This document shows, piece after piece, positions 14,201-21,451 of a DNA stretch of 21,545 nt (positions are counted from its first letter, which is position 1; every line of letters begins with the position of its first letter). The stretch spans positions 1 through 21,545 of the forward strand of contig JAHHQY010000023.1 in assembly GCA_020026115.1 (NCBI GenBank), read 5' to 3'. The stretch comes from Actinobacillus sp. (GTDB taxonomy: Bacteria; Pseudomonadota; Gammaproteobacteria; Enterobacterales; Pasteurellaceae). The notes below the pieces were generated by a model. That model did no database searches, was not told where the DNA came from, and saw only the letters and a program-made list of their open reading frames with translations. The position numbers and the translations under genes are program-made.

Positions 14201-15473
14201 CAAGCACGCTATAAAGTTCTCCCTTAATAAAAATCAGCGGAATACGTTTCCGTTGCCAAGGGGGAACTTGTAGTTTTTGCCAATATTTTTTTAAACTTTC
14301 ATGCTGACCATTAGGCAATAAAATTTTCCCTTGATAATGAAAGCCTAAGGTTGGCAAAACCTTTTGTTTTAACGTTGTTTTTTGCACAAAACCTTGTTCC
14401 CCTTGCCAAAAAAAATGCCACATTTCCCCTTCTTCTTGTAACAAAACCTCACCAAGATTATCCGGCAAAATAAGTTTTTGGCCTACCTTTAAGTTTTTTT
14501 GAAATTGGCTCACATCTTGATAAATGGGCGTTAAATATAAATCATCTTGATAACGGCGCAAGATTTTTTGCGCAAGCTGAAATTGTGGCTTGCGATCGGG
14601 TTTGGCAAATATCACATCTTGTTTTAATTGATGTAATTGCTTTTGACTGGGCATCGGTTGAGCCAATTTTTTAAACCATAAACGCAATAAAGCATTTTGC
14701 TGAGCTGGGGAATAATGGGCAAAATCCTTGAGATTTAATTGGCCTGAAGGCTTGATTAAATGCTGAAATTTTTCTTGTAATAATTCGCTTATCAGCTCTT
14801 CTTGCTCCGCACAAAGTTGCGCGCTACGGCAAACCGCTTGGGCAAAATGCGTCCAGCGACTATGCAAAATAGGCAAAACGCCATGACGTAAAAAATTACG
14901 TTCGTAATGCAGATCCTCATTACTTTCATCATTCACCCAAGATAAATTTTCGGCGCGAGCGTAATTTTCTAAACTTGCTCGCCCAAAGTTTAACAAGGGA
15001 CGATAAATATTCACCCCATTTAGCGTGGAAAAGCGCGCCATAGCAGACAGCCCTTTTAGCCCACTTCCGCGTTTTAAAGCTAAGAAAAATGTTTCCACTT
15101 GGTCGTCTTGATGGTGAGCGGTAACAAAAATCTCTTGCGCGGACATTTGCTTTGCTACGGCTTGATAACGAGCTTGGCGAGCTTTGGCTTCAATATTGCC
15201 ATTTTTATCGAGCGTCACTTTTTCGGCGCGAAAAGGTACGCCTAAGTTTGCGCATTCTTTGGCGCAATGAGCAAGCCAAGCATCGGCATTTGGGCTTAAA
15301 CCATGATGAATATGTATCGCTCTTAAAGAAAAGGCGTTATTTTCACGGCAAACTTTCGCCAATAAATGCAGTAAAACCATTGAATCTAAACCGCCACTTA
15401 ACCCCAGCAACAAGGCTTTTCCCTGCGGGAAATCTTGTAATAACTGTTGTTGACATTGCGCGTGTAAGTTCAT
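14172..15473 (-). CDS. tilS: tRNA(Ile)-lysidine synthetase
   Basis: Modifies C34 of tRNA-Ile(CAU) to lysidine, changing it from Met to Ile identity. 433 residues. The N-type ATP pyrophosphatase PP-loop is SGGLDS (26-31), then HIHHGLSPNADAWLAHC, TAHHQDDQVETFFLALKRGSG (long motif, shortened in description) and the RPLL signature. The C-terminal substrate-binding domains are less conserved but of normal length. TTAGGAG lies 7 nt before the ATG. Its start lies downstream of the rpsO terminator, so it needs its own promoter. It is convergent with aroA, overlapping by 29 bp. Confidence 0.95.
   Translation of the reverse strand: MNLHAQCQQQLLQDFPQGKALLLGLSGGLDSMVLLHLLAKVCRENNAFSLRAIHIHHGLSPNADAWLAHCAKECANLGVPFRAEKVTLDKNGNIEAKARQARYQAVAKQMSAQEIFVTAHHQDDQVETFFLALKRGSGLKGLSAMARFSTLNGVNIYRPLLNFGRASLENYARAENLSWVNDESNEDLHYERNFLRHGVLPILHSRWTHFAQAVCRSAQLCAEQEELISELLQEKFQHLIKPSGQLNLKDFAHYSPAQQNALLRLWFKKLAQPMPSQKQLHQLKQDVIFAKPDRKPQFQLAQKILRRYQDDLYLTPIYQDVSQFQKNLKVGQKLILPDNLGEVLLQEEGEMWHFFWQGEQGFVQKTTLKQKVLPTLGFHYQGKILLPNGQHESLKKYWQKLQVPPWQRKRIPLIFIKGELYSVLVNDKSSPIR
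14948..14957 (+). repeat. Uptake-signal-like word, copy 7
   Basis: Exact TTTCGGCGCG in tilS, read as Arg-Ala-Glu-Asn on the coding strand. Confidence 0.7.
15221..15230 (+). repeat. Uptake-signal-like word, copy 8
   Basis: Exact TTTCGGCGCG in tilS, read as Arg-Ala-Glu-Lys. Second copy in the same gene, 273 bp from copy 7. Confidence 0.7.
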
Positions 15474-15551
15474 TTCAATCTCCTAAGGTTGTTTGTGGCC
15501 GTTTATGAGAAATTTTAGACTAAGGGGCAAGAATAAAAAATAAAAAATAAA

Positions 15552-15578
15552 AAAAGGCTTTCCAATGGAAAGCCTTTT
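15552..15578 (-). terminator. rpsO terminator
   Basis: A perfect 12-bp stem, AAAAGGCTTTCC and GGAAAGCCTTTT with a 3-nt loop, 15 nt after the rpsO stop. On the minus strand it is followed by a long T-rich run. Confidence 0.92.
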
Positions 15579-15593
15579 CTATCCTAAAAAGGA

Positions 15594-15863
15594 TTAGCGA
15601 CGTAAACCTAAACGTGCGATTGTGCTTAAGTAAAGCTCAAGGTTAGTACGTTTTAAGTAGTCTAATAGTTTACGACGACGAGAAACCATACGTAATAAAC
15701 CACGACGACCGTGATGGTCTTTTTTATGTACTGCGAAGTGACCTTGTAAGTGGTTGATTTGCGCAGTTAAAAGAGCGATTTGAACTTCAGAAGAACCAGT
15801 GTCTTTTGCATCACGACCAAATTCAGCAACGATTGCTGCTTTTTTTTCTGTACTTAGAGACAT
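15594..15863 (-). CDS. rpsO: 30S ribosomal protein S15
   Basis: Primary 16S rRNA-binding protein of the central domain, 89 residues, the standard length. Signatures are GSSEVQIALLT, HKKDHHGRRGL and VSRRRKLLDYL. AAGGA lies 7 nt before the ATG. Codon use is strongly biased (CGT arginine codons), as expected for a ribosomal protein. It is a single-gene unit here with its own promoter, leader hairpin and terminator; pnp, the usual downstream partner in enterics, is absent. Confidence 0.98.
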   Translation of the reverse strand: MSLSTEKKAAIVAEFGRDAKDTGSSEVQIALLTAQINHLQGHFAVHKKDHHGRRGLLRMVSRRRKLLDYLKRTNLELYLSTIARLGLRR

Positions 15864-15886
15864 TTTATATCCTTAATGTAGATAGG

Positions 15887-15928
15887 GTTAATAATACATC
15901 AACCGCCGATCTCTAACTCAGCGGTGAT
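15887..15928 (-). promoter_or_regulatory. rpsO leader hairpin, candidate S15 autoregulatory site
   Basis: On the minus strand ATCACCGCTGA (15928-15918) pairs with TCGGCGGTTGAT (15909-15898): 11 base pairs including one U-G, with one bulged U and an 8-nt loop GUUAGAGA. Loop GUUA could pair with UAAC at 15890-15887 as a pseudoknot. E. coli S15 represses its own mRNA through a pseudoknot. Similarity here is structural inference only. Confidence 0.45.
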
Positions 15929-15939
15929 AAGAATGGCGG

Positions 15940-15967
15940 ATTTTAGCACGAACGCAATAAAATGCAA
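15940..15967 (-). promoter_or_regulatory. rpsO promoter
   Basis: Minus-strand TTGCAT, a 16-nt spacer and TAAAAT with TGC just upstream of the -10. The start would be near 15933, about 70 nt before the rpsO ATG, so the transcript would carry the leader hairpin. Confidence 0.65.
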
Positions 15968-16072
15968 TTGCTAAATCAAGAGAAAAGGCAATTAATTTCT
16001 AAAAATCTTCGTCGTTCTTTTCCTTGCCTTGCCTTTTTTATTTTGGCTTTTTATCCATTTGTGCTTTCAGTT

Positions 16073-16633
16073 TTAGGCCACAATTTGTCGAATTGAGTAA
16101 GGATGTACTTTTATACAACAATGATTTTGGCTTTTATCGAGCAAACTTACCGCAATCGTAGGATTGGCTAACTGCTCTCCAGTCGCTTCCGGTTGGCTAA
16201 TTTTCACCTTTAAAGATGGATTTTCCTGCCAAGAAAATTGCCTTAAGATGCGCGAAATCCATGCTTCAACGCTTTCTTGCGCTAAAAAAGGCAAGACCAT
16301 TTCGATATGTTCCCAACCTGTTTTTGCATAGTGTTTTTTAGGAAAAGGCAGTTCAATAATGCGGACTTTTTGCCCGCAGATTGGCAAACTTTGCTTTAAC
16401 TGAATTAAATAAATCACCCGCCCATTTACTTGGTTTTGGCTTAATATTTGTCCTTCTTCAAGGAATAATGCTAAGTTTTCTTTTGCCGTTTTTTCATCAT
16501 TAACACGAACGGCTAAATGATCTATCTCGCCTAAATCTAAAGGCAACTGCATAATTTGCGCTAACTGTTGAATTTTTTGCTCAAAGTTTTGAAATGCGTC
16601 TTTATCTGCGCTTTTTTGTAGAAATTTGTGCAT
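16073..16633 (-). CDS. yecM: YecM family protein (VOC-like fold)
   Basis: A 186-residue conserved protein of unknown activity. It matches E. coli YecM by length, by IDHLAVRVNDEKTA near residues 37-50 and by the later IELPFPKKHYAKTGWEHIE motif, with His and Glu residues placed as in metal-binding VOC-fold proteins. It diverges from argS, a neighbourhood shared with other gammaproteobacteria. The Shine-Dalgarno is weak. No clear terminator was found in the 205 bp between its stop and the rpsO promoter region. Confidence 0.85.
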   Translation of the reverse strand: MHKFLQKSADKDAFQNFEQKIQQLAQIMQLPLDLGEIDHLAVRVNDEKTAKENLALFLEEGQILSQNQVNGRVIYLIQLKQSLPICGQKVRIIELPFPKKHYAKTGWEHIEMVLPFLAQESVEAWISRILRQFSWQENPSLKVKISQPEATGEQLANPTIAVSLLDKSQNHCCIKVHPYSIRQIVA

Positions 16634-16715
16634 TTTTCTAGCTCTAGCCTTTTCTCAAAATATAAAGAGCGGTATCATAGCCGATTGTCTTTTTAATGTA
16701 AATTTAAGGTATATC

Positions 16716-18449
16716 GTGACAATTCAATCAATTTTATCTGAAAAAGTGAAACAAGCGATGATGCAAGCTGGCGCAGACAGCCAATGTGATGCACTCGTTC
16801 GTCAATCTAATAAAGCACAGTTTGGTGATTATCAAGCTAACGGCAGTATGGCTGCAGCAAAAAAATTAGGCAAAAATCCCCGTGAATTTGCACAAGAAAT
16901 TATTCAGCATCTTGACCTTGGCGACATGGTAGCAAAAACAGAAATTGCAGGACCTGGCTTTATCAATATTTTCTTAAATAAAAACTGGCTAGCACAGCAA
17001 GTTGATCGCGCTGTAAAAGATGAAAAATTAGGCATTCATAGCGAAAATAAACAAACCGTCGTTATCGATTACTCCTCTCCTAACGTCGCCAAAGAAATGC
17101 ACGTTGGCCACTTACGTTCGACCATTATTGGCGATGCGGTTGTGCGCACTTTAGAATTTTTAGGTGACAACGTCATTCGCGCAAACCATGTGGGCGACTG
17201 GGGTACGCAATTTGGTATGCTGATTGCTTACTTAGAAAAAATGCAAAATGAAAGCGCAAGTGAAATGGAACTGGCTGATTTAGAAGCCTTCTATCGTGAT
17301 GCGAAAAAACATTATGATGAAGATGAAGATTTTGCCGTGAAAGCGCGCTCTTATGTGGTGAAATTACAAGGTGGCGACGAATATTGCCGTAAAATGTGGA
17401 AAAAATTAGTCGACATCACCATGCAACAAAACCAACGTAACTACGACCGCTTAAACGTGACATTAACAGAAAAAAATGTCATGGGCGAAAGTTTATACAA
17501 CCCGATGTTACCTGAAATTGTCGCTGACTTAAAAGCGCAAGGTTTAGCCGTAGAAGATGATGGCGCTTTCGTGGTTTATTTAGATGAATTCAAAAATAAA
17601 GATGGCGACCCTATGGGCGTTATCGTACAGAAAAAAGACGGCGGTTTCCTTTACACCACCACGGATATTGCGGCGGCAAAATACCGTTGCCACGAACTAA
17701 ACGCCGATCGCGCTTTAGTTTTCTCTGACACTCGTCAAAGCCAACATATGCAACAAGCTTGGTTAATTACGCGTAAAGCGGGCTATGTTCCTGAAAGTTT
17801 CCAATTAGAACATAAAAACTTCGGTATGATGCTCGGTAAAGACGGCAAACCATTTAAAACCCGTACAGGCGGTACTGTAAAATTAGCGGATCTTTTAGAT
17901 GAAGCGACAGAACGCGCCGAAAAATTGATTGCAGAAAAATCCACCAACTTAAGCGCAGAAGAAAAAACGGCGGTTGTGGAAGCGGTTGGTATTGGCGCTG
18001 TAAAATATGCTGACCTTTCTAAAAACCGCACAACGGATTATGTTTTCGATTGGGATAATATGCTCACTTTTGAAGGCAATACCGCACCTTATATGCAATA
18101 TGCTTATACGCGTATTCGTTCTATTTTTGCTAAAGCCCAAATTTCTTTAGAAGACGTGCTTAATGGGCCTTTAATGTTGGATAACGAAAAAGAATTTGCG
18201 CTTGCTTTAAAACTTTTACAATTTGAAGAAGCGATTCGTATCGTTGGTAAAGAAGGTACACCGCATATTTTATGTGCTTATCTTTATGAATTAGCTGGTA
18301 TTTTCTCTAGTTTCTATGAAAATTGCCCAATTTTAAGCGCCGATAACGAAGCCTTAAAATTAAGCCGATTAAAACTGGCTTTATTAACAGAAAAAACCTT
18401 AAAAACTGGTTTAGATTTACTCGGTATTAAAACCGTAGAAAAAATGTAA
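16716..18449 (+). CDS. argS: Arginyl-tRNA synthetase
   Basis: Class I aminoacyl-tRNA synthetase charging tRNA-Arg. Starting at GTG 16716 it has 577 residues, exactly the E. coli length, with AAGGT seven bases upstream; the reading frame is open further upstream but that part lacks similarity. The N-terminal Add-1 domain is followed by SSPNVAKEMHVGHLRSTIIG, carrying the HIGH-like HVGH. The KMSKS region is the usual degenerate form, GKDGKPFKTRTGGTV. The C-terminal DALR anticodon domain ends LGIKTVEKM. Monocistronic, with its own terminator. Confidence 0.97.
   Translation: MTIQSILSEKVKQAMMQAGADSQCDALVRQSNKAQFGDYQANGSMAAAKKLGKNPREFAQEIIQHLDLGDMVAKTEIAGPGFINIFLNKNWLAQQVDRAVKDEKLGIHSENKQTVVIDYSSPNVAKEMHVGHLRSTIIGDAVVRTLEFLGDNVIRANHVGDWGTQFGMLIAYLEKMQNESASEMELADLEAFYRDAKKHYDEDEDFAVKARSYVVKLQGGDEYCRKMWKKLVDITMQQNQRNYDRLNVTLTEKNVMGESLYNPMLPEIVADLKAQGLAVEDDGAFVVYLDEFKNKDGDPMGVIVQKKDGGFLYTTTDIAAAKYRCHELNADRALVFSDTRQSQHMQQAWLITRKAGYVPESFQLEHKNFGMMLGKDGKPFKTRTGGTVKLADLLDEATERAEKLIAEKSTNLSAEEKTAVVEAVGIGAVKYADLSKNRTTDYVFDWDNMLTFEGNTAPYMQYAYTRIRSIFAKAQISLEDVLNGPLMLDNEKEFALALKLLQFEEAIRIVGKEGTPHILCAYLYELAGIFSSFYENCPILSADNEALKLSRLKLALLTEKTLKTGLDLLGIKTVEKM
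17913..17922 (-). repeat. Uptake-signal-like word, copy 9
   Basis: Exact CGCGCCGAAA on the plus strand in argS, read as Arg-Ala-Glu-Lys. Confidence 0.7.
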
Positions 18450-18456
18450 TAAAATT

Positions 18457-18487
18457 GGCGAAGGCGTTGAGCTTTCGCCTTTTTTTT
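18457..18487 (+). terminator. argS terminator
   Basis: GGCGAAGGC pairs with GCTTTCGCC (one G-U) around a 5-nt loop, followed by T8, 7 nt after the argS stop. Confidence 0.9.
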
Positions 18488-18510
18488 AATTCGATGAAAT
18501 AGGAGTTTCT

Positions 18511-19404
18511 ATGAAAAAATCTCTTCTGGCTTTGTCTATCGTCGCCCTTTCCCTTAGCGCTTGTCATGATGAAAAAGCGCAAGCAAAAGTAGAACAATTA
18601 CAAACACAAATCGCGCAGTTGCAACAACAATGCGCAACAGAAAAAGCCCAACAACAAGAAACTTTGACGCAATTACAGCAATCTCTTGCAAATACAGCCC
18701 AAAGTTTCCCAAGTTTAATGGTTGAGTTGCATCCGATTTTTGATAAAAAAATCACGCATCTTGTGGGCGAAAATGAAAGTCTTTCCGCCACTTTAGCGCA
18801 ATCCCCGATCCCTGAGGAAATCAGTTTACGCGCGACTTTAGCGCAAACGCAAATACCGTGGCTTAATCAGATACTTCGCACAAATCTTTATCGCTATCTT
18901 ACGTTAAATCCAACCATCACTGAGCCAACTGAAAAAGATCTTGTTGAGAGTTTAAATAAAACCTTTGAGGAATTAAAAAAATCTGATGGCACAAGTGAAG
19001 AAAGTCTTACACAAACCTATGTCGGCCAGCGTTATCCTCTCGTGACATTCGCGACCTTATCTTATTCTTATGGGGGCGGGGCGCATGGTCTTGAGCTTAT
19101 TTCTTACTTAAATATCGACATCGAAAATCAACGCCTTTTAAACTTAGAGGATGTCTTAGAAAAAAATAAAAAAGCGAAACTCAAAGATTTATTATGGAAA
19201 AATTTACCTTCTGATCGCCGTGATGTCTTTATTCAATTCGATGACTTTAAGGTATCTGAAAACTTCTACTTTGCTTTTGATGGCATTCATTTTGTTTATC
19301 CGCCTTATGTTATTGGGCCATATTCTGACGGCAACGCGGAAATTACTGCCTATTGGTATCAATTAAAAGAAAATGAAATAATTAAAGCGAAATATTTTTG
19401 GTAG
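18511..19404 (+). CDS. Lipoprotein with coiled coil and DUF3298 (RsiV-like) domain
   Basis: A 297-residue predicted lipoprotein. The signal sequence is MKKSLLALSIVALSLSAC with lipobox LSAC and lipidated C18. Residues about 24-66 are Gln/Glu/Ala-rich heptads, likely a coiled coil. The C-terminal part from about 160 shows DUF3298 features: TFATLSYSYGGGAHG, a LNIDIE strand, LNLEDVL, and the final FAFDGIHFVYPPYVIGPYSDG. This fold is known from RsiV of Bacillus, which binds lysozyme, and from the C-terminus of some polysaccharide deacetylases. The function here is unknown; a periplasmic lysozyme- or glycan-sensing role is only a suggestion. AGGAG lies 6 nt before the ATG. It starts 23 nt after the T-run of the argS terminator, so it depends on readthrough or a promoter I cannot see. 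Confidence 0.88.
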   Translation: MKKSLLALSIVALSLSACHDEKAQAKVEQLQTQIAQLQQQCATEKAQQQETLTQLQQSLANTAQSFPSLMVELHPIFDKKITHLVGENESLSATLAQSPIPEEISLRATLAQTQIPWLNQILRTNLYRYLTLNPTITEPTEKDLVESLNKTFEELKKSDGTSEESLTQTYVGQRYPLVTFATLSYSYGGGAHGLELISYLNIDIENQRLLNLEDVLEKNKKAKLKDLLWKNLPSDRRDVFIQFDDFKVSENFYFAFDGIHFVYPPYVIGPYSDGNAEITAYWYQLKENEIIKAKYFW

Positions 19405-19427
19405 AAATTTCAACTGAAAATAAACTA

Positions 19428-19437
19428 CGCGCCGAAA
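19428..19437 (-). repeat. Uptake-signal-like word, copy 10
   Basis: Exact word, left arm of the 19427-19468 terminator. Confidence 0.7.
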
Positions 19438-19448
19438 ATTTTCTTTTT

Positions 19449-19458
19449 TTTCGGCGCG
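19449..19458 (+). repeat. Uptake-signal-like word, copy 11
   Basis: Exact word, right arm of the same terminator, inverted relative to copy 10. Confidence 0.7.
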
Positions 19459-19465
19459 TTTTTTT

Positions 19466-20494
19466 TTATTGATTTAAACAGTTTTCATAACTGTCAGCAA
19501 GATTTTGTAAGAACTGCGTGTAACTGTCTTTTGTCAACGGAATATCGCTTCCCATTGGGTCTAAGGTACCAATAGGAACTTGGGTGGCGCGTTGTAAAAT
19601 TTTCATCACTTTCGGGGTAAATTGCACTTCACTAAACAAACATTGCACTTTGTGCTCTTTCACTTCTTTTTCAATATGAGCTAAGGTTTTTGCCCCTGGG
19701 GTTATCATTGGGTTAATGGTGAAATAACCTTCTTGTTTTAAACCATAAGCGCGGTTGAAATAACCGTAAGCGTCATGAAAAACATAAAAACCTTTTGTAC
19801 GCACTGGGGTTAATTGGGCGTTAATTTGTTGGTTTTTCTGCGCTAATTGTTGCTTAAAGTGCGCTAAATTTTGCATAATTTTTTCTTTTTGCTCTGGATA
19901 AAGCAGGCTTAATTTTTCTGCCACAGCTTGCGCAATCAGTTGGCTGATTTCTGGCGACATCCAAATATGCCAATTTATGCTTTCATCATCGTTGTGATGA
20001 TGTTCATGGGCGTGTTCATGCTCATGTTCGTGATTATGGGCGTGCGCTTCGCTTTCTGTTTTCGCTAAAGCGTGTTCATGCTCATGAGCGTGTTCGTGTT
20101 CATGATTATGCGCATTGGCGTGAAAATGAGTATGTTCCCCTTCTTCTGCAAGCAATAAATGCGGATTTTGCGTTAAAGCAGGCAGTTGAGAAATCGTTAA
20201 CACCTTTTCTTGGGGAAGTTGTTCTACGGCATTTTCTAAAAAACCATCAATGTGCTTACCTACCCATAACACTAAATTGGCCGATTTTAATTTGCGAACA
20301 TCTGAGGGTTTTAAGCTGTAATCATGAGGCGAAGCACTTGCTGGCACTAAAACTTGTGTATCCGTTACGCCATCTGCAATACTTGTTGCAATAAAGCCTA
20401 AAGGTTTAACACTCGTTAATACTTCACTTTGCGCTGAGCTGGCTAAAAGTGCTAACGCGCCGAAAAGAGGGATTTTTTTTGAAACTGACAACAT
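19466..20494 (-). CDS. znuA: Zinc ABC transporter substrate-binding protein ZnuA
   Basis: Periplasmic zinc-binding lipocalin-unrelated cluster A-I solute-binding protein that feeds ZnuBC. It has 342 residues with a signal peptide ending near SSAQS (19-23). Zinc ligands expected for the family are H57 (SPHDYSL), H176 (NWHIWMSPE) and H240 (VFHDAYGYF). C285 and C339 can form the C-terminal disulfide. Residues 121-167 are a charged loop with 20 histidines, containing two similar blocks starting AHNHEHEH; such loops are typical of ZnuA and thought to gather zinc. AAGGAG precedes the ATG by 5 nt. znuB/znuC are not adjacent. A Zur operator was not found in the 49-bp gap to tcdA. Confidence 0.96.
   Translation of the reverse strand: MLSVSKKIPLFGALALLASSAQSEVLTSVKPLGFIATSIADGVTDTQVLVPASASPHDYSLKPSDVRKLKSANLVLWVGKHIDGFLENAVEQLPQEKVLTISQLPALTQNPHLLLAEEGEHTHFHANAHNHEHEHAHEHEHALAKTESEAHAHNHEHEHEHAHEHHHNDDESINWHIWMSPEISQLIAQAVAEKLSLLYPEQKEKIMQNLAHFKQQLAQKNQQINAQLTPVRTKGFYVFHDAYGYFNRAYGLKQEGYFTINPMITPGAKTLAHIEKEVKEHKVQCLFSEVQFTPKVMKILQRATQVPIGTLDPMGSDIPLTKDSYTQFLQNLADSYENCLNQ
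19995..20135 (-). repeat. Histidine-codon repeat region in znuA
   Basis: Degenerate hexanucleotide (CAT/CAC alternating with GAA/GCG/GAG codons) encoding the His-rich loop. The string GCGTGTTCATGCTCATG occurs twice, about 60 bp apart, marking an internal duplication. Length change between strains by slippage or unequal crossing is plausible and would stay in frame if multiples of 3. Confidence 0.65.
20456..20465 (-). repeat. Uptake-signal-like word, copy 12
   Basis: Exact word in the signal peptide region of znuA, read as Leu-Phe-Gly-Ala. It is the only genic copy with TTTCGGCGCG, not its complement, on the coding strand. Confidence 0.7.
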
Positions 20495-20510
20495 ACGTTC
20501 TCCTTAATTT

Positions 20511-20528
20511 GCCCTTTATCAAAAGGGC
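20511..20528. other. Intercistronic hairpin between tcdA and znuA
   Basis: GCCCTTT and AAAGGGC, a perfect 7-bp stem with a 4-nt loop, lie in the 49-bp gap, just upstream of the znuA Shine-Dalgarno on the minus strand. There is no T-run on the minus side, so it is not a standard terminator for tcdA. It may protect or attenuate the mRNA. Confidence 0.4.
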
Positions 20529-20543
20529 ATATTTTTTAGCAAA

Positions 20544-21317
20544 TTACTTTTCTTGTTGCAAGCAAAGTTTCTCTAAGACGCGCGACACGGCAAAGAAGGC
20601 AAAAGTTGCGGTAATCATGGTTACGGCGCCAAAACCGTTAGCGCAATTCATACTCGCGGAAATTTCACAGCCTTCGCCCATTTGAGGAAAAATTAAAGGT
20701 TGCGTGGAATACACGCAATCTACGCCAAATTTCCGTTTAGGATTATGGCTAAAACCATATTCTTTGCGTAACAAACTGCGCACTTTCGCTGCGAGTGGAT
20801 CCTGAATGGTTCGGGTTAAATCTGCGATTTTAATTTGTGTGGGATCGGTTTGTCCGCCTGCGCCCCCTACTGTAATCATTTTAATTTTTTGACGTTTACA
20901 ATAATGAATCAAGGCCGCTTTCGTTTTAACTTGGTCGATGGCATCAATGACATAATCAAAGTCTTTCGTTATGTAATCTGTTAAATTTTCAGGCGTTAAA
21001 AAATCATCGATAATCTGCACTTCACATTCCGGGTTAATGCTTTTTACGCGTTCGGCCATCACTTCTGTTTTCATTTTGCCGATATTACCCGTTAAAGCGT
21101 GCAGTTGGCGGTTGACATTCGTAACGCAAATATCATCTAAATCCATTAAGGTTATTTTACCTATTCCGCTACGAGCTAAGGCTTCGACCGCCCAAGAACC
21201 CACGCCACCAATACCAATAACGCAAACATGGCTTTGGCGAAAAAGGGCTAGGGCTTGGGGCGAATATAAGCGTCCAATTCCACCAAAACGTTGTTCGTAA
21301 TTATCCATTCTTGCCAT
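20544..21317 (-). CDS. tcdA: tRNA threonylcarbamoyladenosine dehydratase TcdA (CsdL)
   Basis: E1-like ATP-dependent enzyme that cyclises t6A to ct6A at position 37 of ANN-decoding tRNAs. It has 257 residues. The N-terminus has ERFGGIGRLYS-type wording (here QRFGGIGRLYSPQAL). The ATP-binding motif is VCVIGIGGVGSWAVEALARS (31-50), then DLDDICVTNVNRQLHAL and DYVIDAIDQVKTKAAL. The C-terminal half with KRKFGVDCVYS is family-specific. The start at 21317 has AAGGA 8 nt upstream; an in-frame ATG nine bases downstream lacks spacing support. Upstream of znuA on the same strand with a 49-bp gap; csdA/csdE are not here. Confidence 0.95.
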   Translation of the reverse strand: MARMDNYEQRFGGIGRLYSPQALALFRQSHVCVIGIGGVGSWAVEALARSGIGKITLMDLDDICVTNVNRQLHALTGNIGKMKTEVMAERVKSINPECEVQIIDDFLTPENLTDYITKDFDYVIDAIDQVKTKAALIHYCKRQKIKMITVGGAGGQTDPTQIKIADLTRTIQDPLAAKVRSLLRKEYGFSHNPKRKFGVDCVYSTQPLIFPQMGEGCEISASMNCANGFGAVTMITATFAFFAVSRVLEKLCLQQEK

Positions 21318-21451
21318 ATGCTCATTCCTTTTGTCATTTTAAAGGCGCATAAACTAGCAAAAAAAAAACGGAAAAGCACGCTATAAATCGCTTTTATTTT
21401 CGCTCATTTGTTGAATTTCAGTGCAGTTAAGCATTTTTTTGATATTTTTCC

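Larger units (their letters stand above)
19427..19468 (+). terminator. Terminator made from two inverted uptake-signal-like words
   Basis: ACGCGCCGAAAA (19427-19438) and TTTTCGGCGCGT (19448-19459) form a perfect 12-bp stem with a 9-nt loop, followed by T10. It ends the lipoprotein gene. Read minus it has only a weak T-run after the stem, so it may act partly for znuA too. Confidence 0.88.

Noticed and set aside
8755..16672. AAAGAGCGGTAT at two sites and other one-base variants of the Haemophilus uptake core (near 7795, 10474, 19858)
   Set aside because: No exact AAGTGCGGT was found, and a hand estimate expects a few one-mismatch hits by chance. They may be relics, but the count does not support a functional set.
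16626..16715. Longer argS start giving 30 extra residues
   Set aside because: GTG at 16716 has a Shine-Dalgarno and gives exactly the family length. The extension crosses the divergent yecM promoter region and has no similarity.
8418..17985. AAGCGGT strings as Actinobacillus-type uptake sites
   Set aside because: About four copies of the 7-mer, close to chance expectation, and none with the full ACAAGCGGT.
20495..20543. Zur operator before znuA
   Set aside because: No match to the GAAATGTTATANTATAACATTTC-type site in the gap; only the GCCCTTT hairpin is present.
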